A DNA stretch of 64,000 nucleotides from Nocardia cyriacigeorgica (lineage in GTDB: Bacteria > Actinomycetota > Actinomycetes > Mycobacteriales > Mycobacteriaceae), in assembly GCF_010868145.1 (NCBI RefSeq), contig NZ_JAAGUY010000003.1, positions 62,001 to 126,000 on the forward strand, written 5' to 3'. Positions within the stretch are counted from its first letter, which is position 1; the number at the start of each line of letters is the position of its first letter. Below the pieces are notes generated by a model. It was not told where the DNA came from, did not search any database, and worked only from the letters and a program-made list of their open reading frames with translations. A program made the translations under genes and the position numbers. Shown here piece by piece: positions 1 to 8,329 of this stretch.

Positions 1-285
1 GACATCGTTTGCCGTAATTGGCGCTGCCGGTACGGCGAACTGGACCTGATCGCACGCGACGGCGACATCACCGCGTTCGTCGAGGTGAAGACCAGGGCCG
101 GCCTCGGTTTCGGTACGCCGGCCGAAGCGGTGACCTTCACCAAACGGCAACGGATACGCAGACTCGCGCTGCTGTGGCTGTCCGATCAGGACGGTCCATG
201 GCAGCGCATCCGGTTCGACGTCGTCTCGGTGCTGGTCACGCGGGAACGCGAACCGGTGATCGAACACCTGAAAGCGGTGTTCTGA
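1..285 (+). CDS. YraN/UPF0102 family endonuclease-like protein, 5' partial
   Basis: The reading frame is open from the first base and ends at a TGA, so the N-terminus lies outside the window; 94 residues are visible. The segment holds the conserved core of the UPF0102/YraN family: a GELDLIA stretch followed by a VEVKTR motif, which together form a PD-(D/E)xK-type nuclease fold. The biochemical role of the family is not settled. YraN typically sits next to comM and dprA in actinobacteria, as here. The stop codon overlaps the next start (TGATG), which indicates translational coupling. Confidence 0.93.
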   Translation, partial: DIVCRNWRCRYGELDLIARDGDITAFVEVKTRAGLGFGTPAEAVTFTKRQRIRRLALLWLSDQDGPWQRIRFDVVSVLVTREREPVIEHLKAVF

Positions 286-1793
286 TGGCACTCGGGCGCG
301 CCTGTTCGGTCGCGGTGAGCGGCGTGGACGGCCAGCTGGTGGAGATCGAGGCAGATATCGGTCAGGGGTTGCCGTCGGTCCATCTGGTCGGACTGCCCGA
401 CACCTCGCTCTCGGAATCCAGGGACCGGGTACGCGCGGCAGTGGCCAACTCGGGAGAGAAGTGGCCGGACGGACGGGTCATCCTCGCGTTATCGCCTGCG
501 ACGCTGCCGAAAGTGGGCAGCGTCTACGACCTGGCCTTGGCCGCGGCAGTCATGGATGCGGCCGACGCTATTCCTTCCACCAAATTGGCGAGCACGGTGT
601 TGCTCGGCGAACTGGCGCTCGATGGTCGGATCCGGCGCGTACGCGGCATCCTGCCCGCGGTACTCGCGGCCCGAAAAGCCGGATGGGCGACGGTGGTCGT
701 GCCCGAGGCCGCGCTGCCAGAAGCCGGACTGGTCGACGGTGTCGAGGTTCTCGGCGCTTCGAGTCTGCGCCGTGCGCTTGCGTGGTTGCGTGGGGAGGCC
801 GCGCTGCGCGAACCGGATCGCGAACTGCCCGAACAACCGCGCGTCACGGGCGATCTGAGTGAGGTCGTCGGCCAGCACGAGGCGCGATGGGCGCTGGAGG
901 TCGCGGCGGCCGGCGGGCATCACATCCTGCTGACCGGTCCGCCCGGCATCGGCAAAACCATGCTGGCCCAGCGGCTTCCCGGACTTCTGCCACCGCTGTC
1001 GGATGCGGAGGCACTCGAGGTCACCGCGATCCATTCGGTCGCGGGCACATTGTCCGGCGATCATCCGCTGATCACGATGCCGCCGTTCGTCGCTCCGCAT
1101 CATTCGACCTCGGCCACCGCGATGGTCGGCGGCGGCTCCGGTTCGGCCAGGCCCGGCGCCGTCAGCCGAGCGCATCGCGGAGTGCTGTTCCTCGATGAAT
1201 GCGCGGAGATCGGCACCAAAGTGCTGGAAGCCATGCGGACTCCGCTCGAGGAGGGCGAAGTGCGCATCGCTCGGCGCGACGGTGTCGCACGGTATCCGGC
1301 GCGGTTTCAGCTGATGCTGGCGGCCAACCCCTGCCCGTGCGCGCCCGCCCGCGACGTCGACTGCATCTGCGCACCACTGGCCCGGCGCAGGTACCTGGGC
1401 AAACTATCCGGTCCGCTGATGGACCGGATCGATATCTGGGTGCAGATGTACGGGATGGCGGGCGGCACCTTCGGCGCCGAGGAATCCGAGAGCAGCGCCA
1501 CCGTCCGTGAGCGCGTGACGGTCGCGCGCCGCGCGGCCGCGCATCGCTGGCGGGAATTCGGCTGGCTCACCAATGCAGAGGTTCCCGGATATGTGCTGCG
1601 GCAGCGGTTTCGGCTGCCCGCCGAGGTGACGGCCCCGGTGGAGGCCGGTCTGCGGATGGGCAGGCTCTCGGCCCGCGGAGCCGACCGGGCGATCCGGGTG
1701 GCGTGGACGATATGCGATCTGCGCGGCGGGGATGTGCCCAGTGCGAAGGACGTCATGCAGGCGTTGAATTTCCGGCAGCGAGGTGCCCAATGA
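285..1793 (+). CDS. comM: YifB/ComM family Mg-chelatase-like AAA ATPase
   Basis: This 502-residue protein matches the ComM/YifB family, hexameric helicase-like AAA+ ATPases that promote branch migration during integration of transforming DNA. The N-terminal ChlI-like domain (about 1-180) is followed by the AAA core with a Walker A motif at residues 218-225 (GPPGIGKT), a Walker B-type FLDE segment, and a C-terminal lid domain. The ATG at 285 overlaps the yraN stop; the frame is open further upstream, but family length and overlap support this start. Its stop overlaps the dprA start. No evidence of natural transformation is visible beyond comM and dprA, which are widespread in actinobacteria. 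Confidence 0.93.
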   Translation: MALGRACSVAVSGVDGQLVEIEADIGQGLPSVHLVGLPDTSLSESRDRVRAAVANSGEKWPDGRVILALSPATLPKVGSVYDLALAAAVMDAADAIPSTKLASTVLLGELALDGRIRRVRGILPAVLAARKAGWATVVVPEAALPEAGLVDGVEVLGASSLRRALAWLRGEAALREPDRELPEQPRVTGDLSEVVGQHEARWALEVAAAGGHHILLTGPPGIGKTMLAQRLPGLLPPLSDAEALEVTAIHSVAGTLSGDHPLITMPPFVAPHHSTSATAMVGGGSGSARPGAVSRAHRGVLFLDECAEIGTKVLEAMRTPLEEGEVRIARRDGVARYPARFQLMLAANPCPCAPARDVDCICAPLARRRYLGKLSGPLMDRIDIWVQMYGMAGGTFGAEESESSATVRERVTVARRAAAHRWREFGWLTNAEVPGYVLRQRFRLPAEVTAPVEAGLRMGRLSARGADRAIRVAWTICDLRGGDVPSAKDVMQALNFRQRGAQ

Positions 1794-2977
1794 CAGCGCA
1801 CATATCGGCCCGCAGGGAGGGCGGCAGCGTTATGGACGAAGCCGAGGCACGGCTGCTGGCATGGGTGTATCTGTCGCGAGTCGTGTTGGGGCCGTGCGCG
1901 GCGCTCACGGCGTTGATCGATTCGGTCGGAGTGCTTGAAGCGGCACGGGCGGTGCGGGAATGCCGGTTGCCGCAGGTATTGCGGGCCGCCACGGCGACGC
2001 GACGTGGCCTCGACCAGGCCGCTGCGGACGTCGAGAAGGTCCGGTTGCTCGGTGGACGCGTCGTCACACCCGACGACCCGGAATGGCCGGCATGGCGGCT
2101 GCTTGGCCTGAGTCAGCTCGAACCTGGGAGGGACGCCGACGGCGCGGTACCGCTGGTGCTGTGGGTGCGTGGCCCGCTCTCACTACTCGGTGCCAGCGAA
2201 CGGGCGCTCGCCGTGGTCGGAGCACGGTGCAGTAGTGGCTACGGTGATCGCGCGACCGGAGAGATCGCGGGTGATCTCGCCGTCAAGGGCTGGACCATCG
2301 TGTCCGGCGCGGCATTCGGGATCGACGCCATGGCGCACCGGGCGGCGTTGGCGGTGGGCGGGTCCACGATTGCTGTGCTGGCCTGCGGCATCGACCGGGC
2401 GTACCCGGCTCAGCACGAACGCCTACTTGCGCAGATCGCCGAAACCGGGCTGGTGGTCAGCGAATATCCGCCCGGCACAGCTGCGCGCAAGCATCATTTC
2501 CTGGCGCGCAACCGTCTGGTGGCGTCGCTGGCCGACGGTGTGCTCGTGGTCGAAGCCGGACTGCGCAGTGGGGCCCGCAATACGGTGAAATGGGCTCGGC
2601 GCCTTGGCCGTCCGGCACTTGCCATGCCCGGGCCCGTCACTTCCGCATCCTCCGTCGGCTGTCATCGCATGATCCGGGAAGGAGAGGCGTTGCTGGTGAC
2701 CCGTGCCGACGAGGTCATCGATGAAGCAGGGCCGCTGCGATTGTCGCTGCCCACCTCCGTGATCACCGATCCGGGCGAGGGGCTTGCCGGCGATCAGCAG
2801 CTCGTCTACGCGGCCCTGCCTGCGGCGGGCTCGCGGGTTCCACACGAGCTCGCGGCCAGGACATCGCTACCGATTCCCACGGTCCGAGCTGTGCTCGCTG
2901 AACTCGAACTCGCAGGGCTGGTCGGACTCGGGGGAGAGGGGTGGTTTCGGGTCGGATTCGATCCGCCGCCGATGTAG
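1790..2977 (+). CDS. dprA: DNA-processing protein DprA
   Basis: The 395-residue product is DprA/Smf, which binds incoming single-stranded DNA and loads RecA. The central Rossmann-like DNA_processg_A domain (about 110-320) shows the GAR, SGAAFGIDAMAH and EYPPG segments typical of the family. The C-terminal part (about 335-395) looks like the winged-helix DprA_WH domain. The ATG at 1790 overlaps the comM stop (ATGA). An ATG at 1832, preceded by a GGAGG sequence 11 bp upstream, is an equally good candidate and removes 14 residues. It is the last gene of the yraN-comM-dprA operon. Confidence 0.93.
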   Translation: MTAHISARREGGSVMDEAEARLLAWVYLSRVVLGPCAALTALIDSVGVLEAARAVRECRLPQVLRAATATRRGLDQAAADVEKVRLLGGRVVTPDDPEWPAWRLLGLSQLEPGRDADGAVPLVLWVRGPLSLLGASERALAVVGARCSSGYGDRATGEIAGDLAVKGWTIVSGAAFGIDAMAHRAALAVGGSTIAVLACGIDRAYPAQHERLLAQIAETGLVVSEYPPGTAARKHHFLARNRLVASLADGVLVVEAGLRSGARNTVKWARRLGRPALAMPGPVTSASSVGCHRMIREGEALLVTRADEVIDEAGPLRLSLPTSVITDPGEGLAGDQQLVYAALPAAGSRVPHELAARTSLPIPTVRAVLAELELAGLVGLGGEGWFRVGFDPPPM

Positions 2978-3171
2978 CGTGCTCACGGTACGCGATCCGC
3001 TGTGCCGACGAGGCGGCAATCCGGCCCTGACGTCGCGTGTTTCGTCGACGCACCGCCGTCCCCAAGGTTCGCGCCTCGGGCCGTGCCCGCCTGAGCCGGG
3101 AACGACCGCTGCGGGACGCCACGACGACACCCACGGCCAGATAATGGTCCGGCACGAACCGTAAACCGAAG

Positions 3172-3220
3172 GCGGCGGCGGTGCTGACGGGACGCTGTGG
3201 TCCGCGAACACCGCCGCCGC
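3172..3220. terminator. Perfect 12-bp inverted repeat, terminator-like hairpin
   Basis: GCGGCGGCGGTG at 3172-3183 is exactly repeated in reverse complement at 3209-3220, with a 25-nt loop. It lies between dprA and the convergent small secreted gene. No T-run follows, so it could be a weak or Rho-aided terminator rather than an intrinsic one. The rest of the 2978-3252 interval shows nothing else recognisable. Confidence 0.4.
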
Positions 3221-3252
3221 ACGCTCGTCGGAGATACCCGGCGAGCGCCCTC

Positions 3253-3537
3253 TCACTCGATCCGGATGGAGGACCCGAATGCCTCTATGTCCGAACCGGG
3301 TACCACCCTCTCGGTGATCGCACCGGCGCAGCCGGCTTCCAAGTACACCGTGGCGACCGCGCCGGTGTCATTGATGATTTGCAGTGGTGACGGTTCATCA
3401 GCGACTGGAACGCAGCCGCTGGGATTCTCATGGGAGGTGTCGTTGATGATGAGTACTCCCTCGGCACCGGTGGCGGTGCCTGCCGCGGTGAGGATCAGTG
3501 TTCCTGCGACAGCACACACAGTTGCGATATGACGCAC
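3253..3537 (-). CDS. Small secreted hypothetical protein
   Basis: This is a 94-residue protein of unknown function with a clear N-terminal signal peptide: basic MRHIA start, hydrophobic core to about residue 20, and an alanine-rich cleavage site. The mature part is about 70 residues with two cysteines that may form a disulfide; it resembles no family I can name. The GTG start at 3537 is preceded by AAAGGGA at good spacing, and it matches the signal peptide better than upstream starts. It is a single gene divergent from xerC and convergent with dprA. The function is unknown. Confidence 0.7.
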   Translation of the reverse strand: MRHIATVCAVAGTLILTAAGTATGAEGVLIINDTSHENPSGCVPVADEPSPLQIINDTGAVATVYLEAGCAGAITERVVPGSDIEAFGSSIRIE

Positions 3538-3649
3538 GGGCAGTCCCTTTCTGTGAGCATCGGTGAATCGACTGATCGAACCCGGCAATCTTCGCAGAAG
3601 GGACGCCTCGGTGGCGGTAGGCCACTGTCGTGATCAGGCAAAACAGTTC

Positions 3650-4636
3650 ATGAGCGGGGGAACGGCGCGCCGACTTGCCAACCGTGGTGTCGCAGGTGAC
3701 GGTGGAGTGGTGGATGTGCTGCCCGAGGATCTCGACGCTCTACTGGCCGAATACGGGCGGACTCTGCGGCTGGGCAGCAACCGCTCACCGCATACCGTGC
3801 GCGCCTACATCGGCGACGCGCGGTCGTTGCTGACGCATCTGGTCGAGCGATCGGCGGATTCCTCGGTGCGGGAACTGGATCTGGCGTTGCTGCGATCCTG
3901 GCTCGCCGGACAGTCCGCGGCGGGTGCCGCACGAACCACGATGGCCCGCCGGTCATCGTCGGCTCGGACCTTCACCGCCTGGCTCACCAGGACCGGGCGG
4001 TTGAGTGCTGATCCCGGGCTGCGACTCGGAGCGCCCAAAGCGCACCGGGTGCTGCCTGCGGTGCTGGGCACAAAGCAGGCGGCCGCGGCGATGGATGCCG
4101 CGGAATCCGGTGCGGTGCAGCGTGATCCGATGGCCTTGCGCGATCGGTTGATCGTCGAGCTGCTCTACTCGACGGGCATTCGAGTGAGCGAACTGTGTGG
4201 CCTCGATATCGACGATGTGGACCGAGAACGCCGTGTGGTGCGGGTGCTCGGCAAAGGCAACAAGGAGCGCTCGGCTCCCTTCGGCATTCCGGCAGACGAC
4301 GCGATCGGGAACTGGTTGCGTTTCGGCCGTCCCGATTTCGCCACCGCCGAATCCGGCCGTGCGCTACTGCTCGGTCGTCGCGGTCGCCGCCTCGACCCGC
4401 GCCAAGCCAGAACCGCAGTGCACGAGGTGATCTCGGCCATTCCGGGCGCACCCAACGTAGGTCCGCACGGCCTGCGGCACACGGCCGCCACCCACTTGCT
4501 CGAAGGCGGTGCCGATCTGCGCATCGTCCAGGAACTACTGGGCCACGCGAGCATGGCCACAACGCAGCTCTACACCCACGTCTCCGTCGAACGACTCAAG
4601 AAGGTGCACGACCAGGCGCACCCACGAGCGCTATGA
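3650..4636 (+). CDS. xerC: Tyrosine recombinase XerC
   Basis: The protein is a site-specific tyrosine recombinase that resolves chromosome dimers at dif together with XerD. The N-terminal SAM-like core-binding domain is followed by the catalytic domain. Catalytic residues are visible (counted from the ATG at 3650): Arg178 in TGIRVSEL, His273 and Arg276 in HGLRH, His299 in LGHAS and nucleophile Tyr308 in LYTHV. The start is uncertain. GTG codons at 3707, 3710 and 3716 would give about 307-310 residues, closer to the usual length of about 300, and a GGTGGAG sequence precedes the last. The stop overlaps the next gene by 4 bp. The position between dprA and rpsB matches the mycobacterial xerC. Confidence 0.92.
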   Translation: MSGGTARRLANRGVAGDGGVVDVLPEDLDALLAEYGRTLRLGSNRSPHTVRAYIGDARSLLTHLVERSADSSVRELDLALLRSWLAGQSAAGAARTTMARRSSSARTFTAWLTRTGRLSADPGLRLGAPKAHRVLPAVLGTKQAAAAMDAAESGAVQRDPMALRDRLIVELLYSTGIRVSELCGLDIDDVDRERRVVRVLGKGNKERSAPFGIPADDAIGNWLRFGRPDFATAESGRALLLGRRGRRLDPRQARTAVHEVISAIPGAPNVGPHGLRHTAATHLLEGGADLRIVQELLGHASMATTQLYTHVSVERLKKVHDQAHPRAL

Positions 4637-4998
4637 CCCTGCCGAATCCGGACGCCGAATCCGAGGATGGCGAAGAGGACGTTGACTACCGCTTCACCCT
4701 CGCCAATGAACGCACCTTCCTGGCCTGGATGCGCACCTCGCTGGGACTGCTTGCCGGTGGGGTCGCGGTGCATACCCTGGTCGAACCGTTCCGCCTGGCT
4801 GGTTTCCGGCGCGCCATCGTGCTGTGCTGCCTGACCCTCGCGCTGATTCTGGCGGTCGGTGCCTACGCCCATTGGCGCCGCGTCGGTGACGCCATGCGGC
4901 AGGGTCGCGCCCTGCCGGGGACCGTCCTGGTCCCGGTTCTGTCGGCGGGCATCACCGCGATCGCGCTGCTCGCGTGCCTGGCGGTGCTGCTGCGATGA
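4633..4998 (+). CDS. DUF202 (YidH) family membrane protein, first of a tandem pair
   Basis: The 121-residue protein begins with an acidic cytoplasmic tail and the DUF202 signature ([21 protein letters not shown]), followed by three predicted transmembrane helices at about 37-55, 67-84 and 98-118. The molecular role of DUF202 proteins is unknown. The ATG overlaps the xerC stop by 4 bp and the stop overlaps the next DUF202 gene by 4 bp. All three genes are therefore probably translated as one coupled unit; a functional link to recombination is not implied by known biology. Confidence 0.85.
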   Translation: MTLPNPDAESEDGEEDVDYRFTLANERTFLAWMRTSLGLLAGGVAVHTLVEPFRLAGFRRAIVLCCLTLALILAVGAYAHWRRVGDAMRQGRALPGTVLVPVLSAGITAIALLACLAVLLR

Positions 4999-5303
4999 CA
5001 GCTGCCGGTCTGGCCGCCGAACGCACCGCGCTGGCCTGGCGTCGCACCGCCCTGGCCGCCACGGTGGTCACGATGCTGTTCCTGAACGCCGCCGTTTCCG
5101 ACGGCTGGCGCCTCACCGCACTGGCCCCGTTGGCCGCGGCCCTCGCCACGGCGATCCTCGCGGTGGTGGGCACGATGCGCAGTCATGGGTTGCGGCACGG
5201 CCGGTATCGGCACGGAGCACGAGCGGTCCGGTTCGCGCTGGTCTCGATCGTGATGGCAGCCCTGGTGACGGTGCTGATCGGACTGACCCATCCGGTGGGG
5301 TAG
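4995..5303 (+). CDS. DUF202 family membrane protein, second of the tandem pair
   Basis: This 102-residue protein starts with a shorter version of the DUF202 motif (LAAERTALAWRRTALA) and has three predicted transmembrane segments. It is a divergent paralogue of the preceding gene; tandem DUF202 pairs are common in actinobacteria and could form a heteromeric membrane complex (inference). The ATGA overlap with the upstream stop shows coupling. It is the last gene of the xerC transcription unit; the next gene runs on the opposite strand. Confidence 0.83.
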   Translation: MTAAGLAAERTALAWRRTALAATVVTMLFLNAAVSDGWRLTALAPLAAALATAILAVVGTMRSHGLRHGRYRHGARAVRFALVSIVMAALVTVLIGLTHPVG

Positions 5304-5426
5304 TGCTGCGCGAGACGGCGACATCACTGGCCCATGCCCACCGAAACGAGGCTTCTTCCGCCTGACCACTGTGCGACCGGGATGGTTTGCCTGGACGGCA
5401 CCATGGCGGCAGCGCGTACGCCCGTC

Positions 5427-5945
5427 CTAGCCGGAGTGCGGAAGAGAGTCGATGTACTTGCCGGCGATGTATCGCTGGACCATGCGGGACACCGGTCCGC
5501 TGAGCCGCGTGTACCAGGCGGCGCCGCGTGAGAACGCGGTGACGACGCCGAAGACGCTGTCGTCGGACTCGTCGTATTCGACGGCGAACAGCTCCTCACC
5601 GGACTCCGGGTGGCCGGGGAGCGTGCCGTAGGCGAAGCCGCGGCGGTTCGGCTCGTCGAGGACGTAGACGACGCGGCACGGCGCGGTGATGGCCAGTTGG
5701 CCGACGCCGAGACGCACCGTGAGCAGGGTGCCCGGCTCGGCGGTGGGAGTGCTCGCCGAGCCGAAGATGCCGGTGCCGCGCTGCATCCGGTACGCGTTGA
5801 TGGCATCGGCGGCCAGGTCGAACAGCGCCCGGCCGTGGCCGATGCGGCGACGCAGGGTGAAGTGGTGATAGCCCGTGGGAAGGGTCCCGCTGGAGGCGCC
5901 GACTTCGGCGTAGGTGAACGGTGGATCCTGCGGCGCGTTCTGCAT
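5427..5945 (-). CDS. DUF1990 family protein
   Basis: The 172-residue product fits the DUF1990 family (START-like lipid-binding fold, function unproven). Visible family features are the FTYAEVG start, the GYHHF..RRRIGHG segment, the VYVLDE strand, the GFAYGTLPGHPESGEE loop, and a C-terminal VQRYIAGKY stretch. The ATG at 5945 is chosen because the motif starts shortly after it; an in-frame upstream ATG at 5984 would enter the preceding M23 gene. It lies 7 bp downstream of the M23 peptidase gene and is probably cotranscribed with it. Confidence 0.85.
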   Translation of the reverse strand: MQNAPQDPPFTYAEVGASSGTLPTGYHHFTLRRRIGHGRALFDLAADAINAYRMQRGTGIFGSASTPTAEPGTLLTVRLGVGQLAITAPCRVVYVLDEPNRRGFAYGTLPGHPESGEELFAVEYDESDDSVFGVVTAFSRGAAWYTRLSGPVSRMVQRYIAGKYIDSLPHSG

Positions 5946-5952
5946 GGTTCGA

Positions 5953-6510
5953 TCATGGTCGGCGAACAGGCTGTCGGGAAGCATCCGGTGGTTGCACGGG
6001 CTTCAATCGCAGCGGACCGAGTTGCAGCAGTCCGAGCGGATCCAGATATTCGCGGCGCTGCCTGCCGCCCGACTCGCGCCGCAGACCCCAATGCAGACAG
6101 GCCGCGGCCGAGCAGCCCTCGTGCCCCGCCTCCAGTACACCGATCCGGCTGCCGCGCGTCACTCGTCGTCCCACCGGCACCTCGGCTGCCACCGGCTCGT
6201 ACGTGGTGCGCAGCCCGCCCGGATGGTCGATCGACATCACCGGCTTGCCCGCTACCGAACCCGCGAAAACCACGATCCCTTCGCCCGCCGCGAGCACCGA
6301 TTGCCCGGGCGAACCGGCCAGATCCACCCCGCGATGCCCGGGCAGCCAGTTCTGCGGCGGCTTCTCGAACCGCCTCTCGACCGCAGGCCGCGGCCGCAAC
6401 GGCCAGTCGAACCGCGTGCCCGGTGCCGCGGCGGCCACTTGCCCACCCGCGAGCAGCGTACAGGCCAGCACCAGCGACGCCGCAGGCCCGCGAAAACCAC
6501 CGCAGCCCAT
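5953..6510 (-). CDS. Secreted M23 family metallopeptidase
   Basis: The 185-residue protein has a signal peptide (cleavage near an AAAAP segment at about 25-30) followed by a compact M23/LytM domain. Zinc-ligand motifs are visible: HRGVD (HxxxD) and a later LHWG. M23 enzymes cleave peptidoglycan cross-bridges, although some are inactive regulators; the second ligand motif reads LHW rather than the usual HxH, so activity should be confirmed. The last 30 or so residues are basic and proline-rich. The corresponding position beside rpsB in mycobacteria also carries an M23 protein (Rv2891, from memory). Confidence 0.87.
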   Translation of the reverse strand: MGCGGFRGPAASLVLACTLLAGGQVAAAAPGTRFDWPLRPRPAVERRFEKPPQNWLPGHRGVDLAGSPGQSVLAAGEGIVVFAGSVAGKPVMSIDHPGGLRTTYEPVAAEVPVGRRVTRGSRIGVLEAGHEGCSAAACLHWGLRRESGGRQRREYLDPLGLLQLGPLRLKPVQPPDASRQPVRRP

Positions 6511-6516
6511 CTGCGG

Positions 6517-7032
6517 TCATCGCAGCCAGGGCTGCGACCCGGGCAACGGTGCCGTCCGTAGTTGAGGTGCCGCCCGCAGCAGTGGCGCTGTCTGCGACGG
6601 CGGTGTCGTCCGCAGGAGCGGCGCCGTCCGCACAAGGGGCGCCACCCGCAGCAGCCCGCGCAGAAACGGCGCGAGCGCGCAGGCCGACCCACTACCGCCC
6701 ATTGCGCAAGCGTCCGACTGCCGATACACGTCCGCCGCAGCTGCCACGTCGCTATCGGGGACGCTCGCCACGAACACACCCACCATCAGCCCTAGCGGCA
6801 GCAGACCCGACACCAGGCGTCGGCACGCTTGTGCACCGCTGCGCGGGAAGCGGCCTGGGGATCCAGGGCGTCGGCCGCGCTCATCAGCCTCGGTGCATTC
6901 GAGAACCCTGTGTTCGCCGTGCGGGTCGGAGCGCTCGACGCCGACCCGCGAGCCGGTGACTTCGCGCGAGCGGATGCGCGGTCGAACAGTGCGGGAAGCA
7001 GTCTCGATCGAAGAATGGCAGGTAGGTGTCAT
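6517..7032 (-). CDS. Hypothetical protein with hexapeptide repeats
   Basis: This open frame of up to 171 codons ends 6 bp before the M23 start. It contains one hydrophobic segment (LVSGLLPLGLMVGVFVASV) that could be a signal or membrane anchor, two cysteines after it, and a C-terminal tail of six-residue repeats of the type (R/Q)(T/A)(A/T)P-x-x, encoded by the 18-bp tandem repeat. The start is unclear; the upstream 60 residues are basic and may be non-coding. I recognise no domain. The in-frame preservation of the repeat supports a real gene, but other frames through it are also open. Confidence 0.35.
   Translation of the reverse strand: MTPTCHSSIETASRTVRPRIRSREVTGSRVGVERSDPHGEHRVLECTEADERGRRPGSPGRFPRSGAQACRRLVSGLLPLGLMVGVFVASVPDSDVAAAADVYRQSDACAMGGSGSACALAPFLRGLLRVAPLVRTAPLLRTTPPSQTAPLLRAAPQLRTAPLPGSQPWLR
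6548..6655. repeat. Six 18-bp tandem repeats
   Basis: Six consecutive 18-bp units begin at 6548, 6566, 6584, 6602, 6620 and 6638, each close to GGYGCCGYCCGCAGnAGn. They are imperfect, so the array is not a recent expansion. Each unit is a multiple of three and maintains the reading frame of the minus-strand hypothetical gene, where it encodes a six-residue proline-containing repeat. Confidence 0.85.
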
Positions 7033-7083
7033 GGCTCAACGATGACCGGGGCAGCACGCGCGAAACACCCCGGATTCGCGGGC

Positions 7084-7111
7084 TGTGGACAACCCGAACG
7101 GGTGTGGATAA
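7084..7111 (+). promoter_or_regulatory. Two tandem DnaA-box sequences upstream of rpsB
   Basis: TGTGGACAA (7084-7092) and TGTGGATAA (7103-7111) are same-orientation 9-mers. Their complements, TTGTCCACA and TTATCCACA, are the preferred actinobacterial DnaA box and the classical consensus DnaA box. The spacing is 19 bp start to start, about two helical turns. The second box is embedded in a small GGGTGT-N6-ACACCC hairpin (7100-7117). They lie about 290 bp before rpsB, far from any replication-origin gene. Confidence 0.55.
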
Positions 7112-7117
7112 ACACCC

Positions 7118-7399
7118 TTTCACCAGCGCGATTTCAATGGTTGGAGTCCACGCCGTAGACTGTTCGGGCGGTCTGTGTCTTCCATGGACCGACTTCGCGC
7201 GCCACCGTGCTCGTTCGTATGGCGCTGATCGATCCGGTCGCACTTCACCAGGTGTGTGTCCGGCCGCGTCAGCGCAGCAATGGACGGGGAATCGTCGGCT
7301 GGTCCCGATCATCGGATCGGGTCCGACGGTTCGGGGCGCCAGGGCAGCGGGCCGCCGGCTTGCTGCGTCAACCGGCAACGAAAGAGAGATACGGGAGCT
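7118..7399 (+). promoter_or_regulatory. Long rpsB leader / promoter region
   Basis: No gene is convincing in this 282-bp stretch before rpsB. A TAGACT hexamer at 7156-7161 resembles an actinobacterial -10 element. If used, it would produce a leader of about 230 nt, a length typical of autoregulated ribosomal protein mRNAs. I could not identify a specific S2-binding fold by eye. The region is otherwise GC-rich with short inverted repeats. Confidence 0.35.
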
Positions 7400-8230
7400 A
7401 TGGCTGTCGTAACAATGAAGCAGCTGCTCGATAGCGGCGCGCACTTCGGGCACCAGACCCGTCGCTGGAACCCGAAGATGAAGCGGTTCATCTTCACCGA
7501 CCGCAACGGCATCTACATCATCGACCTGCAGCAGACGCTGACCTACATCGACAAGGCCTACGAGTTCGTCAAGGAGACCGTCGCCCACGGTGGCACCGTG
7601 CTCTTCGTCGGCACCAAGAAGCAGGCTCAGGAGTCGATCGCGGCCGAGGCGACTCGCGTCGGGATGCCCTACGTCAACCAGCGCTGGCTGGGTGGCATGC
7701 TGACCAACTTCTCCACCGTGCACAAGCGCCTGCAGCGCCTCAAGGAGCTCGAGGCCATGGAGCAGACCGGTGGCTTCGAGGGTCGCACCAAGAAGGAAAT
7801 CCTCATGCTCACGCGTGAGATGAACAAGCTGGACCGCACCCTCGGCGGTATCCGTGACATGCAGAAGGTGCCCTCGGCCATCTGGGTCGTCGACACCAAC
7901 AAGGAGCACATCGCCGTCGGCGAGGCCCGCAAGCTGAACATCCCGGTCATCGCGATCCTGGACACCAACTGCGATCCCGACCTGGTCGACTACCCGATCC
8001 CGGGCAACGACGACGCGATCCGTTCGGCCGCGCTGCTGACCAAGGTCGTCGCCTCCGCCGTCGCCGAGGGCGTGCAGGCTCGTGCCGGCCGCGCCGCCGG
8101 TGACGACAAGCCCGAGGCGGGCGCAGGCGAGCCGCTGGCCGAGTGGGAGCAGGAGCTGCTGGCGCAGGCCGCCCCCGCCGCCGAGGCTCCTGCCGAGGCC
8201 GCTCCGACCGAGACCCCGGCCGAGGCCTGA
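7400..8230 (+). CDS. rpsB: 30S ribosomal protein S2
   Basis: The 276-residue protein is ribosomal protein S2 of the small subunit: it begins with the invariant [22 protein letters not shown] region and contains the [20 protein letters not shown] and DTNCDP segments. The C-terminal 45 residues form an alanine/glutamate/proline-rich tail, as is common in actinobacterial S2. The ATG at 7400 is preceded by GGGAG; the frame is open upstream, but the family N-terminus fixes this start. It is followed by an attenuator-like hairpin and tsf, the standard rpsB-tsf operon. Confidence 0.98.
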   Translation: MAVVTMKQLLDSGAHFGHQTRRWNPKMKRFIFTDRNGIYIIDLQQTLTYIDKAYEFVKETVAHGGTVLFVGTKKQAQESIAAEATRVGMPYVNQRWLGGMLTNFSTVHKRLQRLKELEAMEQTGGFEGRTKKEILMLTREMNKLDRTLGGIRDMQKVPSAIWVVDTNKEHIAVGEARKLNIPVIAILDTNCDPDLVDYPIPGNDDAIRSAALLTKVVASAVAEGVQARAGRAAGDDKPEAGAGEPLAEWEQELLAQAAPAAEAPAEAAPTETPAEA

Positions 8231-8253
8231 TTCTCGGCGTAATCCGCTGTTCC

Positions 8254-8291
8254 AGTGGTGGCCACCTGGCACTGCCATCGTGGCCACCACT
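8254..8291 (+). terminator. rpsB-tsf intercistronic hairpin (attenuator)
   Basis: AGTGGTGGCCAC at 8254-8265 and GTGGCCACCACT at 8280-8291 form a perfect 12-bp stem with a 14-nt loop, and a CCTTTT tract follows about 20 nt later. Its position between rpsB and tsf fits a partial terminator or RNA-processing site that lowers tsf expression relative to rpsB. Confidence 0.65.
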
Positions 8292-8329
8292 GCCCGGTAC
8301 CTACCCTTTTCGAAGGAGGCTCGCCCCCG

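Noticed and set aside
3650..4636. XerC-like gene as a mobile-element integrase
   Set aside because: Its position between dprA and rpsB and its length fit the chromosomal XerC conserved in actinobacteria.
5610..6959. 449-codon plus-strand frame across the DUF1990/M23 region
   Set aside because: It is antisense to two genes with clear domains, and its product is low-complexity Arg/Pro/Ala.
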